Origin: Taenia hydatigena | Lineage: Eukaryota; Platyhelminthes; Cestoda; Cyclophyllidea; Taeniidae | Assembly: GCA_036345935.2 (NCBI GenBank) | Contig: JADWOT020000970.1 | Span: 60,001-124,000 of the forward strand | DNA: 64,000 nt | Direction: 5' to 3' | Shown here: piece by piece, positions 9,304 to 22,073 of the stretch | Numbering within the stretch: position 1 is the stretch's first letter | How the letters are laid out: each line of letters starts with the position of its first letter | Position numbers and translations under genes: made by a program | Notes under the pieces: generated by a model | The model's database searches: none | The model's input: the letters and a program-made list of their open reading frames with translations, nothing else | What the model was told of the DNA's origin: nothing

Positions 9304-12300
9304 TTCATCCAGCAGGTGACACAAAATTCTCGTTTGTCAACTGTCACAATGTTCACAATCCCACTCTTTGTTTGGCATACGCAATGCTGTCACCATCAAT
9401 GAACCACATCGTATGACTTGGACACTGTAATCCATCACTGCCACAAGAACGATATCAGTATGCTTAGTGGTTACCAAGATTATAAAGCTTGCACAAAATT
9501 AAAAGCATGAATTTTTATAAAAATTGAGATGTGGTGTTGCATTTGGTGTAAAAAAACTCAATGTGGCTGCAAAAAATGAGACCGCGAACCCGGATTATTG
9601 TCATTCTTGAGTATTTTGATTGACGTGAACTTAGGCTTGTTTAGCGGGCCAATCGGGCTGACGCGCTGATGACGACCGCATGACGAAAATGTGACCTAAA
9701 TATGGAATGTCGAACATGCATAATGAACAAATGGAATGACGATCGCCTTGGGCGAAACTTCATTGGCATCGTCCCTATTTCCATCTATCTGCACGATCAA
9801 ATCGACTCCTGTCCACGCAGAGTAATTTTGTCGATGGAATAAGACTGCGGATCAGCGTTATTTTAAAGCCTAACAACCCAGTAGAAGTGTGAATGAAGCT
9901 TCCGTTGCATGGCGTGTGCACGAAGGCACAAGTATTATTTCGATTGTTTTCTCATCTCGATGATTAGAGAAAAATTAGCCACACTTAACTTATAAACACA
10001 AAGCGAAATGTGTTGGATGTAGTAACTTCCTGCCTTTGGTAGCGCCATATCACATAAACAAGGTTTTTGCTTATATTTCGTAATCTAAACGCACTTACGT
10101 CCTAAGATTATCTGTAGCGCACCCGTACGAGGATCACTTACGCAAACCAAGGCTTCCGTTGTTGCACACACTCTAAAACGGTAGTAGTCACAGGGCGCTT
10201 GAATGCGTGAATTATCAAAGCTACTAATAAACGCCATTGCACTTTATCTTCCTACTTTCGCGAACAATCTATTGCCTTGTTAATCAGGAAGCAACTTTCT
10301 GCAAATTGTTATTTTGTCGAAGCAGAGCACAGGCTTTATTACTGCTCTTGGTGCTGGTAAACGCATACTGTAACTGAGAATTGGGCATAGGCAGCCATCT
10401 CGAGTAACGTGAACTTGATATGGAAGACTGCGGTCATCAACTTTGCTACGGTCGCTTGGATTTTGTGTCCAATCAAACCTGTGTTAAAATGTTAGCTGCA
10501 TTTTATCTCACAGTCTCAAATGTTGAGTAGCATAGAAATAGCACGTCAAGTCTCACGCACTTAGATTTCTCTGCTGCTGCACCTCTTACGCACACCCTTA
10601 AATGTCTGATAAAATTTCTGTTTCTTGCAGTAGAATCAGGAGTCTTAGCGCGATTTCGTACCCTGCGCAAGTGAGTTGCGATTATTTGTTAAAACTTGTC
10701 AGTGTTTGAATTCTCGCTGATGTCAACAGAGCACTATAACGTGACCCTGACACATCACAGCCTATTAGCTATAAGTAAGTGTGCAATTTTTACCAGATTT
10801 AGACTTGCATTGTGTTCATTTGTTTGCCGATTTTACAACCAGTCATTTAAACTCCTTTTTATGTCTTGTTTTACCAATTAACCTTTTTTATCGAAAATGC
10901 ATCCTAGGCGAAGTGCAAACAAGAATGTGTAGTAAATTCGCTTTTACGTAGACAAAATTTTTAACATTAATGTAGCATGTACTAGTAAGAAATTCTTTTG
11001 TATTTTGCTAGCACCTGGGTATGGACCCTATGTGTTCTGTAAGAAGTAGTTTACTTAACTTTTACTTAATTAAGCGACTACAAATGTTTAGACATTATTT
11101 TACATGGCAGCAACCTCTGGCGTGATATAATGCGGTCTTGACCTACAATTTTGCATATTACAAATCACAACGAAGCGCTCTACTTTGCAGTCCTAAAATT
11201 TTTACTACTGGCAGCAGGTTGGCAGTCCTCCCTAGGACACTTTAATGTGAGGGTAATGCAAATTGCGGATTTTAAGTGCTGCAGTAGTGACATAGGTATT
11301 GCTGTTAGAAGGAATCAGGGCCTGCTCAAGAGGTTCCCGATGCGTGGTCATTTCCACATGACCATTTGTATGGCCGTCTGCAGCCTCTGACAAACGCATC
11401 TGCCCCATTTCAATTCAAAGATTTTACTTTTGCAGTTATTTCTGCGAGAATTCTAGTAAGCGGGCTGCTTAAGCTTACTTCTTTCATATGTTTGCAACTC
11501 ATTACTTCAAGTCTAGAATTTTGGTCATTAGTCCATCCGGACAACCGTAAATGAGCCATCAATGTGAGTTTGTGCTCTCAACGTCTACCTTACTGCTTGA
11601 TCGTCGATCGACTCATGTAAACATTCGCCTAGAAATCAGTGCGCATAGGTGTAAGGGTAGACAACTTGAGAGGGTGCAGAGCAGTCAAGCACACAACTTG
11701 GTACGTGGTAGGTCAGCATTAGAAGGGAATTAAGACACCACGGTAGTGGCAACTGCGAGTAAATTCATCAAAAGGGACAATGTGCTTCATCTTTTTCCAC
11801 CGCATCAAATTTCACACGTGGTAGACGTGAGGCTCCTCCCCTGCAGATACTCCTAATGGTAAAACCTAATGCAGGAGATCCAGTGGAGGAGCCACATCAA
11901 CGTTTCCATAAAGCCCTTCTAAATGAAGGTAGGTGCAGATGGATAAGTCATGTTATCAACCAGAATCAGACAGATGGCTCTTGAATTTAACCTGCTGGTA
12001 AGAAAAAACCGGGATCGGCGACAGTGTTCAACCCAATCATAATCCGACAACAATGAATTACAAACTCTACACCAACTTGCTTAACATAGATGGCAAAGTC
12101 AAATAGGAAGGTGAATCAGGAATAACAACGATTTCTCGAAATCACCTGACTCTCTGATGCAGCCAGCTTGATAGATTAGATGCTATTTTGCAACAAAATG
12201 TCATCACTGAGCATCTAAGCACGCGCTGATCGAAAACAAGTTTTGTTTAACTATGAAATGCAGTCATTTAAAAGTTTTAGCTTGCATGATTTAACCTTTT

Positions 12301-13898
12301 AATGTCAAAACACGGTATAGTGATTGAACTTGTTTTTATTAGGAATTGCAGCTTTTTAAAGCCGACTAAACTATCACAGGAGAAGCAACTTAGCCAGCAC
12401 AAAGACGCCATGCTTAAAAAGACAGTTACAAGAGGCGGAGATTTTGACATTCTTTAGTTCGGTTATGCTTGCCATTTGCCGTGCAACTCACAAAATAGTT
12501 CCTCTTGCAATTGGAAAAGCTTATTTCTGGCTCCGCTTATAGTTGGCAAGCTGCGCGGAAAATTTGACCGATTAACCCGCACCAATGAATGATTGAATGT
12601 AAATCGAGAGAAAACCAAGATGTCGCAAAGTAGGTGGCCCGGTAATCCAGAAGAAACGACAACAACATCGTCAACCCAAAGACAACAAAACAAACATCTC
12701 CACTCAAAAATAGCTACGACGCATGAAAGAGAGCCACCAATTGATGCCATGACTTGATAGAAGAATAAACAATGCAAATAGTGCTAGACATAAAAGGGTA
12801 AGCATATGCATAAATCAATCTCCAGCATGCTATCATCAAGAAGTCTTGACATCCACACCGATAACTCGAACTTGTGGCAAAATCTACACTTCTTATTGAG
12901 AGATCTCACTACTTCTTGTCGGCTTCAGATGGCATTCTTTCACGGAAACAGCACCGTTAAGCCGCAAAGGAGGGCGACTGCATAAAGCCTTGGATGTTTT
13001 TCCGTACATCTTATAAGCATATGCTGAGGCTGCAGCATAAAGTAAAATAATTCAAAATGAGCCTAGTTATTTGTCAATCATGCCATTATTCACCTCAAAT
13101 TACACATGCCTTCGTTAAAATGCCATGAACATTGCAGAAACCCGCGCCATCCTGTAAATGATGACAGTAGTTTTGTAATAGTTGTTATTAGCTTTGGTGT
13201 TTATCTATTCCTCCTTTACTCTCGTTTGCGTCGTGGACGGGTGAATTGTGACTGAAATCTGCAGCTATGATTCGCAATTCACATATAATCTGCATGCATG
13301 TTGTCAACTTCTTTTGGTCTAGGAGAGGGTAACATGTGCACCTACCTTCTGCTGTACAGCAGCGGTGTGGTTTATTGTGTGTCCAACCTCACGGAGGCTT
13401 GAGGTGATGCATTTTGTGTGCCCACCCTGTGTCACGATCCAAGGCTCATGCTGGTAGTCTATTAGTCTTCGTGGTCCTTCTTCATGTCTCTTCGTCTACA
13501 GTACTTTAGCCTACTACTACTTGAGAACAGAATCGAGTTGTCGGGGTGTAACATCACAGAGACTTCATAGCGAGAGTCATTGAGCAAATTTTAAATAGTA
13601 GACCATTGCACAATTTCTTTCCTTTACCATCGAACACAATGGAATCACCTCTACAACTTTCCGAACTAAAAAAATGTTGTAAATGATTCAGTAGCTTATC
13701 AATGAGAGAAAATGAAATAACCATAGCATCAACAGTGAGGAAGCACGCACCCCAAGATGTGACGGATGCTGTTTGTCCTCTAACAACCATGTTCAACGCA
13801 TCTCTGTTACAACGCTGCCAATACCGACTAAAATTGGCCTTCTCAAATCTGTCAGCGTGGATCAAGAGAATGAGCACCGTAGCTGGGGAAATTCGTGA
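9304..13898. other. Long non-coding stretch of the left arm
   Basis: It contains the short inverted-repeat unit at 10447-10579 and several open frames of 60-119 codons that either start at non-ATG codons or have no recognisable content, for example 12463-12777 and 13554-13913 on the minus strand. I cannot support a gene here. The right-arm equivalent is 36993-41587. Confidence 0.4.
10447..10579 (-). repeat. Short inverted repeat within the arm (unit 2)
   Basis: Reverse-complement partner of 5361-5495; the sum of paired positions is about 15941. The right-arm equivalent is 40312-40444. Confidence 0.7.
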
Positions 13899-14220
13899 CG
13901 TCGTACCATTCACAATAACGGAAGCGTTATTGGAGCTATCATCCTTCCAAAACAGAATGGAACCCCACCCTTTTCCATTGTATGGCTAAACAAGGCAAAA
14001 TTCACCTTCTGCTTCTACCACTGATGTCGAAGGACACTTTGACCTTAGCGTGGCCCTCACGGAACCCATTCCTAACTTCACTTTGGAGAACCGCTGCAGT
14101 CCAGCATAACTCGTCTTCTAGAAGAACAAAACAGTCACCGATAAGGGAGGCTTTCCCCGCTACCAGACAGTGATAAAGACAACAAAGAGTAAGATAAGAA
14201 AACTGCAGCTGCTAAACAAA
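13899..14220 (+). pseudogene. Decayed coding region of unknown family (left arm)
   Basis: Three protein-like stretches follow each other. Frame A at 13899-14021 (41 codons) includes GAIILPKQNGTPPFSIVWLN. Frame B at 13990-14106 (39 codons) includes DVEGHFDLSVALTEPIPNFT. The same frame B resumes after two stop codons at 14122-14220 (33 codons) with DKGGFPRYQTVIKTTKSKIR. One frameshift and two stops would explain a broken gene, but I recognise no family and the effect could be chance. The right-arm equivalent is 36671-36992. Confidence 0.22.
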
Positions 14221-14789
14221 TAGGGATTCCATGGCTTACATCAAATTAGCGTCAAATTCGGGAGAAAGGAAGACTGTGTGTGTTTGGAGAGGAAGTGAGA
14301 TAGACAGCGAAGGAAGTAGGATGTGGGATTATAATGACTAGATAAGTGGAGGGAAATGAAATTGACCTGTGAAAAATCCGGCCTAGGAAGGATGGGCATT
14401 TGAGACCAAGTCAATTAGCCAAAGTCCAACATTATTTATAATCTCCGTGAATGATCGGAAATGCTTACTGTCAAACGCAAGTAGACGTGTTTTCCCTCAA
14501 GATCAGTGATGCGATTCTCAGCCTCTAATGCGATCTCCTAATGCGACTTGCCATTCCGTGAAGGCAGATTTACGTACGTGTGTTGGAACACCTGCGTGCA
14601 CTAGCCGACAGCCAGCAGATTATCGGTCTGTGTGTAGCACGTGTTCTGTGAAGTTATGCGTTCGTTGTCTTACGCATCGTCATTACAAGTCCGACCTTTG
14701 GCGTATTCCATCGACGTGGGTGTATTAGCATGATCACACGCACGCGGGCATTTGAAATGAAAAACGACTCCACCCACGAGACGTTTACT

Positions 14790-16290
14790 TGCAATCAAGG
14801 ATTCATAAAAACTGGCTCCACAAAGCTGCGTTGGTGCGACTTTCGCCACTGAGGTAAACGAATCGCACCTCATTACTTCCCCTTTCCTATTTTATAACCT
14901 CAATCTCCTCCCCACTCCCACGTCCCACATTTGCAGCATCATCTATGCTCCACTTCAGTAGCACGACTTTGTTGAGTTCGCGTGGCCTATGTACTACTGC
15001 ATCCCGGTTCCCTAGTCCTCGGTGCAATTGTGATTTTAGTACAGAGAAATTACTCAGTCAAAGGACCACCACTGAGATGTGATTGTGAACTGCGAGATTC
15101 AGCTAATACTGGTGGAAACTACCATAGAGCTGGCTGTGTGTCGCGCTTAGTGGGAGTGAGAAGGACATGACGCCTGCATTGGGTGATGACCACAGCAGCG
15201 GGCTTGAGACAATTGTGGGCCACTTCAATGTTGATCCACACACTGATGTCAATTTGACTGGGAGCTCTGTTTCTGGACCCACTCACCGCCTACTTCTCGC
15301 CCTCCCTCTCATCAAAAGCAACAAATTCATTCCGCAAGCCCATAGCTTCAGAAATACCAGATTAGTGTACTTTCGACCTCCACATTTTAGTTGGCATTAT
15401 CTACGCCGTTTACTTTGATTAATGTTCCGGTCCTTAAGCTAATCAACTTCTTTGCGTTGGACTTCGTAGCTTTGCCTCACTACTACTTACCAATCTTATT
15501 AGATGATACAAAAGTTCCTCAACATTTTAACATGCAGAGTGTGGAAATATTGAGCATTTAAAGTGTCATAAGACGATATACCGTCTTAAGTGCCGAATTC
15601 TATCTGAACGTTGACATTGACCTACTGTATTTCAACTACACTTCCAGCACGCGAACCTCCTTTACCGATGAGTCCTTCGACCGAGGAGAGTAGGCCGGTC
15701 CGCAAGATCTGTAGTCAGACAAGCAGACTGACATTTTGGACGTTTAAACACACATCTCCAATGATTTGTCGATAATGAACTCGAACGTGTTAAGCGGAAG
15801 AATTTAACCAAGTGTCGTGGCCATGGAGGAGGACATGCGCCTTCAAATTAAGGCTGAAATTATTGCTTAGCATTCCTTGTAGTTATTAGCCATTAGTTGG
15901 GAATATATCAGCATTTTTGGCACAATAGTTTGTAAAAAGTTGTCCAAGGATCACTCTGCCGCTGCAGCCACAAAGAAGTGTGTTTTCGGTTGGTAACCTT
16001 AATGGGTGGCATGGATAATCTGAGGCAGTGTAGCAATGTGTTGGGCCTCTAGCCCACTGAATTGCATTGTGACATGTCTAACAAAACATATTTCAAAAAT
16101 GGACATAAAAACGATCCTTTTAGATGCATCACATGTTTGCCTTCCACAATGGGGAGGAATTAATGTATCCGTCCTGTTGCTTAGGTCTGTCAAAATCTAT
16201 AATGGTATTCAAAGTCAGCGCATCGCTTGGCACGGCTGAAGAAGCAAAAGCAGTGATGAATTCTGCTGTGCCTCGTTCCTGTTCCCATGG
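14790..16290 (+). pseudogene. Unprocessed arginase pseudogene A (left arm)
   Basis: All parts of the intact gene can be followed in order. There is an exon-1 end with a GTAAAC donor near 14850, then intron-1 text around 14933 (catctatgct-cacttc). Exon 2 is at about 15020-15361 with GGDHS changed to GDDHS, DAHAD reduced to DPHTD and HGMP lost. Exon 3 is near 15430-15470, exon 4 near 15509-15580, exon 5 near 15599-15721 and exon 6 at 16178-16275 (SLGTAEEAKAVMNSA). Frameshifts, stops and an internal deletion of about 24 nt in exon 2 remove function. Retained introns show a DNA-level duplication, not retroposition. Orientation is opposite to the intact gene in the same arm. Confidence 0.85.
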
Positions 16291-16312
16291 TCGTACTCGC
16301 ACACGCTTTCAG

Positions 16313-17335
16313 TGACACTTTGTCATCTCTGAAGTAACTTCCACCAGAGCTCGCTGATTCTCGCAGTTCACAATCACCCCTTCCACAATGGTCTTTGGCT
16401 GAGTTATTTTACCGTCGTCATTCACTTTTACCTCGATAGCCTTCATTTACCCATCCGATGTTCTCCTTTCTGGTTGGTCAGCTTTCTGAATTGACCTCTC
16501 TGCAGTCGATGAGGGCTAGTGCTCTCGCCCATGTCCTAATTATTCAAAAGTTATACTCAGCAAAGTGTATCGACCAATCTGCGCAGTCTAAGCTTAAGAA
16601 GTAATGTCTGTACTCCACAGTCCATGTTTTATTTGACTTTTCGATGATATCATACAAATCAGAGAATTTGGTAAAGCCAGCACCTCATACATGTCCGCAT
16701 CAAATTACAAATGTTGCTTTTCCTTATTTTCTCATCGCGGTTCCTATACAGTCCAAGTGTCGAATTCTGCCTGACCTTTAAAATTGACCAACTGGATGCT
16801 AAGTACACTCCTAGCACAGGAATCTCCCTTTCCGATAAGCGCTTCTATGGAGGAGGTTTGCAAGACTTGTGGTCAGAAAAACAGACTAACATTTTAGGCA
16901 GTTAAATACACACCTTCTATGAATTCTTTGCGACGACTACGAATGTCTTAAGCAAAAGTGTGTTACCAAATGTTCGTGACCACGAAGAAGGATATGCGTA
17001 TTCAAAATAAGGCTGGAATTCTTTTTTACCATTCTTTTTGGTTATTCGCTATTATTAGAAAACGGATAGGCATCGTTAGCCAAATAGTTTATCAGAAGTA
17101 GTTAAAGGACCGCCCTACTGGTGTGACCCCAAAAAACTGTAGTCTTTTGATGGTGACGTAAATGAGTGGCATAACTAATCTCAGAGAGTGCAGCAATGTG
17201 TCAAACCTCAAGCGAGTTGTGGAACTGAGAACGCAACTGAAGTGCATTATGACACATCTAACGAACCAAACATTGAAGATGGACATGAAAATCACTTTGG
17301 TGGATAACTACACATCCCCTTCCTCGTAAATATTT
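16313..17335. pseudogene. Scrambled arginase pseudogene B with an inverted 5' half (left arm)
   Basis: On the minus strand, 16435-16313 matches the first third of arginase exon 2 (with VNCENQRALVEVT, close to the intact LNCENQRALVKTT), and about 16535-16440 resembles exon 1 and its GTAAAT donor. On the plus strand, 16757-16881 matches exon 5 (including TFKIDQLDAKYTPSTG), and 16905-17335 matches the intron that follows exon 5 in pseudogene A (15748-16150). Exon 6 is absent. The 5' half therefore lies inverted next to the 3' half. Confidence 0.8.
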
Positions 17336-20300
17336 AGCCAAAGGAGATTGGTCTCTGTGTTTCTTCCCGAAACAGGGTCTCGAAAATCATAACCAGCTAT
17401 TCTTTGGAGTAAAACCTTTGCCATCTTGGTCGCGAAATCACTCGAATCCAGCAGCAAAAGCTAATAATCAGGAAAGCCACAGTCCACTTGTTACTCAATT
17501 TAATGGTATCAGGTTTAAAGGAAGAAGGGATTGAGCGATATATAAAGTCAAGCATCGTTGGTTCAGTATGCCCTACATTAACTGTGAATGCATGGCGAAA
17601 TGCTCACTATCTGTCGTTCGTACCTCGTGTGTGTCTGTGTTCCTTTGAAGGTTTCCATCTCACCCCCATTCACATAACGGTACCGATACCACATAAACTT
17701 TAAGCAAGCTTACTACAATTTCTGCTGTGGAAAACGTGCTTAGTAAAAATTGGATTATGAATTTATTTGCCTCGGATGTGGTTGCTCGAATACCCGGATT
17801 CCTCAAAAGAAACGAACAATTGCGTCACGCATTTTCCTCCATTTGTTTAAACAGCGTGAACAACTCAGTGAAGGGCAACATCAAGCTCAGGCCAACTGTT
17901 TGAACAAATGGGGAAACTATTCACACTTCACGCACACCAACCAGTCCCGACCAACCTCTGGTAGGCTTCCATTTTGTTCTGATATTTCTTTAGACATCTC
18001 TTACGGCCGCTCGCAGATAATGATGGTCACTCTCGAGTTCTTGTGCGGCAATAATGCGCTCCATGTATGTATTTCTGGAGTCATGAGAAATAGGTATACT
18101 CAAGTGCATCTAGTGAAATATATGTGGAGCTGGTGTGCTACTGGAGATTGAGGTAATTAGGCATGGCATGATAGATAACTAGCTGACAGGTGCATTTAGG
18201 GTAAAAAAAAACATTCTAAGCAAGAATAGTAGGCTGAAAACCGTCAATTTAAAAACCAGCAAATCTGAAGTTGGCAAAATCATACCATAAGAGAAATGGG
18301 TAAGTGAAGAAGCATGTGGGAGCTGTCGAGCCAACCTGGGATGCGTCTCTACCAAAGGCGATTAATTCAAGGCTTTCCCTGCAGCAAATAACTCTAAGGA
18401 TAATAAAACAAAACAAAAAAATCGGGTATTGTAGACAAGTGAGACTTCTTCAATTTTAAAACCAAGAAAAGGATAAAGTTTTACATCACTAAGACCTTGT
18501 TCTCTTTTAAATGTCATCTGTGAGGAATCTGTAAAAATCCTTTTAGTTGCACAATGAATACCTAAGTCTGCAAACAGAAGTCATTGTGAGTTGTGACATG
18601 CGAACATGCAAGAAATTTACTGTGGTGGATCCAGGGCCACCGTTGAGCATTGTGGCATTGAGGAAACGAAACATCTTTACTCTGATTAGCTCTTCAACAC
18701 GAGTCTCGAAGAAAGTTCTTAATGGAGCAAGTTAGGCGTCGGATTTTTCGACTAAAGGAGGATTTACCTTTGCGTAGAACTATGATGAGTAGAGAAGATA
18801 GCTGTCACTACTGCACTCATTTGGCTTATCTAGAATAAATCTTTAATGTGTTACCTCGGGTGCGTAGCTCTTGTGTTGGTAAAAGTGCGTCCTAGACATC
18901 TCCACTCTCCTGAACATTTTGAGACTGCTAAAATGAATGAGGCGCCATTCGTTTTATTCAACAAGGCATAACAGGCAATGTTCGCAGTCATCCTTCATTT
19001 GTTAGATGTCAAACTAGGATTAGTCATTCCCACAACAACACGTTAAAATCCTGCTTTAAGGAGAATGAAATGGCCAATGCGAAGTGTACGTGGCAGATGC
19101 CTGTGGTCGCAGACAAGCCCGAGGGGAACGAGGATAAGAGATGCCCTCTTAGTGAATGGTGCTGTAAGAGAATTTTTATTCTACAGGCACAAAATCCGTC
19201 TATTGTTGCTTCTGAAGACAAGAAGCGCGTCCAATGAGCAAAATGGTGAACATCAGCCGAAAACGAATTGCAAGTGGGCGGAGAAACATGGTGAAGCCTT
19301 TTGATGGCTAAGGCAATCGCTCTTATCCGCTCCGAACCCGACACACATTTACAGGAATGACATTCTCAATAAGCGGCTCAAAATTGTATATTAATTAAAT
19401 AGCGATCCCATCAAATCAATATTTTGATGTTTTGCTGGTGTTATAAGAAACGCATTCGCTAATTGAATGTCTTCCACATTGGATGTTAAAAGCGATTCGT
19501 TAGTCAAGCAACTTTCTGACTAAAACTACGTGTCAGTTAATAGGTTACTAAAATACATTAGAAGGTTTATTCCCATGAACACTTTTTTGTGTCTTACATT
19601 TTAGACTAAGGTGCATAACATACCAGAGTGGTTTGGGTGAGAGGCGTTTGCCATACACAGATGTGGTAGGGGAGGCATTGCAAATTTTATTGATGTAAAT
19701 GAGTGGTTGGAAAGCTAAAACTTGTGTCAATACCAGGGCCCTCCCCTTGCTTAGAGGAGCATGAGGTCTGAAGGCGGAGAACTTAACGTGGAATATGCTG
19801 CATTGGTGGCAAACCTAGTAAACCTCATCCCGTTCAACTATGATATGAATGTAAAAGAACGGTTCCAAACTGCCCACCATGACCCTTAGATTTATTATTG
19901 ACGCCAAAGCATAGCCAAAAGCTTTCGTGCCTTGCTAACTCCTTCTGAAGTCTGTGTTTGTTTGCAGTAGAGGATGGTATCATCACTCATACCGGCCTGG
20001 CTCAGTGTTGTGGCATCTTAACCCACCTCATCGTTGGCAAGAGAGAGAGCCCTTGTCCCAAACTTCATTTCATGTCACCAAAAAGTGAATTATAATGAAG
20101 AGAAGTATGCTGGGGAACTGTGATACAAGAGACTTGCCATGGCCTACTTCCATGTGGAGTTATGGTTGGACATGCGTCCAGTGTAGTCACGTAGTTCGAC
20201 CACCCAATGTGGTTAAGAAGTTTTGCGGCATAAAGATAAATCAACTCAGCTAGCTGATGGTACAGCCTCGATTCGCCGCTTGCCTACAGGACGGTCGAAC

Positions 20301-22073
20301 CCAATGCTCTTCCACTGTGCTCCCCTTTGCAAACCACGCTATACTCTACGATTAGATGATCATCCTTCGCCCCATCCTGCTTGTTCCTATGAGCTCCACA
20401 TTCATTTTTTGCAAGGTGTAAACAAACAATGAGAACGTCCGCACAGTCTCCTTGCTTAAATCGGGGGCGGGTTAAGCTGTAACAAATCTACAAGCTTTCC
20501 TCACCCGTTTCAACAAGACCACGATCGCTTCCCCCTCTACAAGAATACATTCAGTGGAAGGAAAAGAGTTTTGAGTTGGCTTCTACAATTAGCCATAGTC
20601 ATGCAATCAGGCACTACTGTCTATTTTAGGCCGACTTTGGCCCTCTTTTAGTGCATAAGATGCTATCTTCATTCTGCGTAATTATTCGATTTCAGAATCT
20701 TAAGTGTCAGCTTATTAGGAATGATAGGCAGTGTAAAGCATTTTAATAGCTCTCTTTTCAATCGTTTGATTAATGAAAGAGGAAATATGTGACAAAATTA
20801 CCTAAAGTCTAATTTTATTTTTGAAAGAATGACACAATAGGGCTTCTTAGAAGACCAGAATGCAATATTTCGCCTGATGGAAGTCGTCACAACCCTACCA
20901 TGTTTATATGATTATCATGGTTATTACGATATTCCTATGAATAAAAAGAAGTAGCAAGTTCAATAACCCCTTCTTTGTCCCATTTCAGAGCATGTTTCCA
21001 ATGCATACGAATGAAGAATTTGCAAATTCTACTATCCTAGATGTTTTGCCATTGCCCATAGCGAAGCCATGACGACCAAAAGCCTCATGATGCCCTCGAC
21101 GGTGCAAATGCTTTGAGCAGCAGCTCATCAAGTCTATACCTTCAGCGGTATGTACGAGACCATTTGTGACGCAGAGAATTAGCAAAGCACTACCATTTGT
21201 GGCATTGGTTAAGGGGGATAAAATGGGCATATCGTTCGAGCTATCAAATGCACACCGATACCGATTGAGCTTAAGTGGCAAATATGACATCGCATGCTAC
21301 CATCGTCACATTTGCCTCGTTATTATTTTCTCTAACGACTGTACCCCGCATCGCACTTTTTCTTTAGTGAATTCGATTTAATCACATTTTGTAAAGTTAA
21401 TAGTATCAAAGAGGATTGTTTGGGTTTTAATGGTAGCAAATTTTGTCATTCGGTCCACATGCGGTTAATCTCAATGCATGGGTGGAATATGCGTACGTGA
21501 CTGCGTACCTCACAAGAAAACTTCCTTAGATAAGCAAAAATCAAAGCAAATAATTTGTGGAATCCAGAAAGCCGTCTTGAAAGCTTTGCAAAGAGGACTT
21601 CTGCTTTGGTTGTCAAAGCGATGTGATCAATTGAGACGTTTGACGTTGCACGTCCTCTAAGACGACTACCATATCAGCACACCGTCAGCTTCACTTCATC
21701 GTTGTTTCAGATTGCACGAATTCCTCCATCGTTATAGCACGTCTTACCACTTAGTGCAGTAAAAAACAAGAACACGAGGAGCGATGCAGACTGTCAACAG
21801 TAAGAGACTTGCATTTCTGAGATGTGTGGAGCATAGCGTGTGGTTGATGGGAGGTTAGAGAGCGGACGATTGTTCCACTGCTTAATGCAAACAGAAGAAT
21901 GAGTGCTTTTAATAATTTCGGTGTTGTATGTTTCAATAAACGCTGTTAAGTGCCGGAAAGCCAAGTCCATTTTGAGGGTTATGCTTCCTTTTTATTTGCC
22001 TACTGTACTTGTGAGTTACCTTATCATTCTACTTTAATTGCCGTTGCATCCGCGTTGACGTCAATGCTTAACC
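17336..22073. other. Non-coding inner part of the left arm
   Basis: It holds open frames of 60-133 codons, such as 17750-18151 (starts at TTG) and 19024-19344 (starts at GTG), without recognisable content. The 17-bp arm-specific segment is at 18461-18477. The right-arm equivalent is 28835-33555. Confidence 0.4.
18461..18477. other. 17-bp indel between the arms
   Basis: The left arm has accaagaaaaggataaa where the right arm (near 32430) has nothing. The segment ends in taaa and is preceded by ttaaa, so slippage or deletion between short direct repeats can explain it. Confidence 0.9.

Larger units (their letters stand above)
2713..22073 (+). repeat. Left arm of a 45.4-kb near-perfect palindrome (19,361 bp)
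   Basis: Every part I compared matches the reverse complement of 28835-48149. Paired coordinates add to 50862 for 2713 to about 4090, 50891 for about 4124 to 18460, and 50908 for 18478-22073. The outer edge is sharp: 2713 pairs with 48149 and 2712 no longer matches. The inner edge is also sharp: 22073 pairs with 28835 and 22074 does not match. Single-base differences seen outside the divergent patch are 15866/35025, 20174/30734 and 21215/29693. The arm contains one arginase gene, arginase pseudogenes and largely non-coding DNA. Confidence 0.97.

Noticed and set aside
12463..12777. 104-codon minus-strand frame with hydrophobic stretches
   Set aside because: It starts at TTG, and hydrophobicity alone is weak evidence. 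No homology or splice context was recognised.
17750..18151. 133-codon open frame
   Set aside because: It starts at TTG, has no recognisable content or splice context, and a frame of this length is expected by chance in a window of this size and composition.
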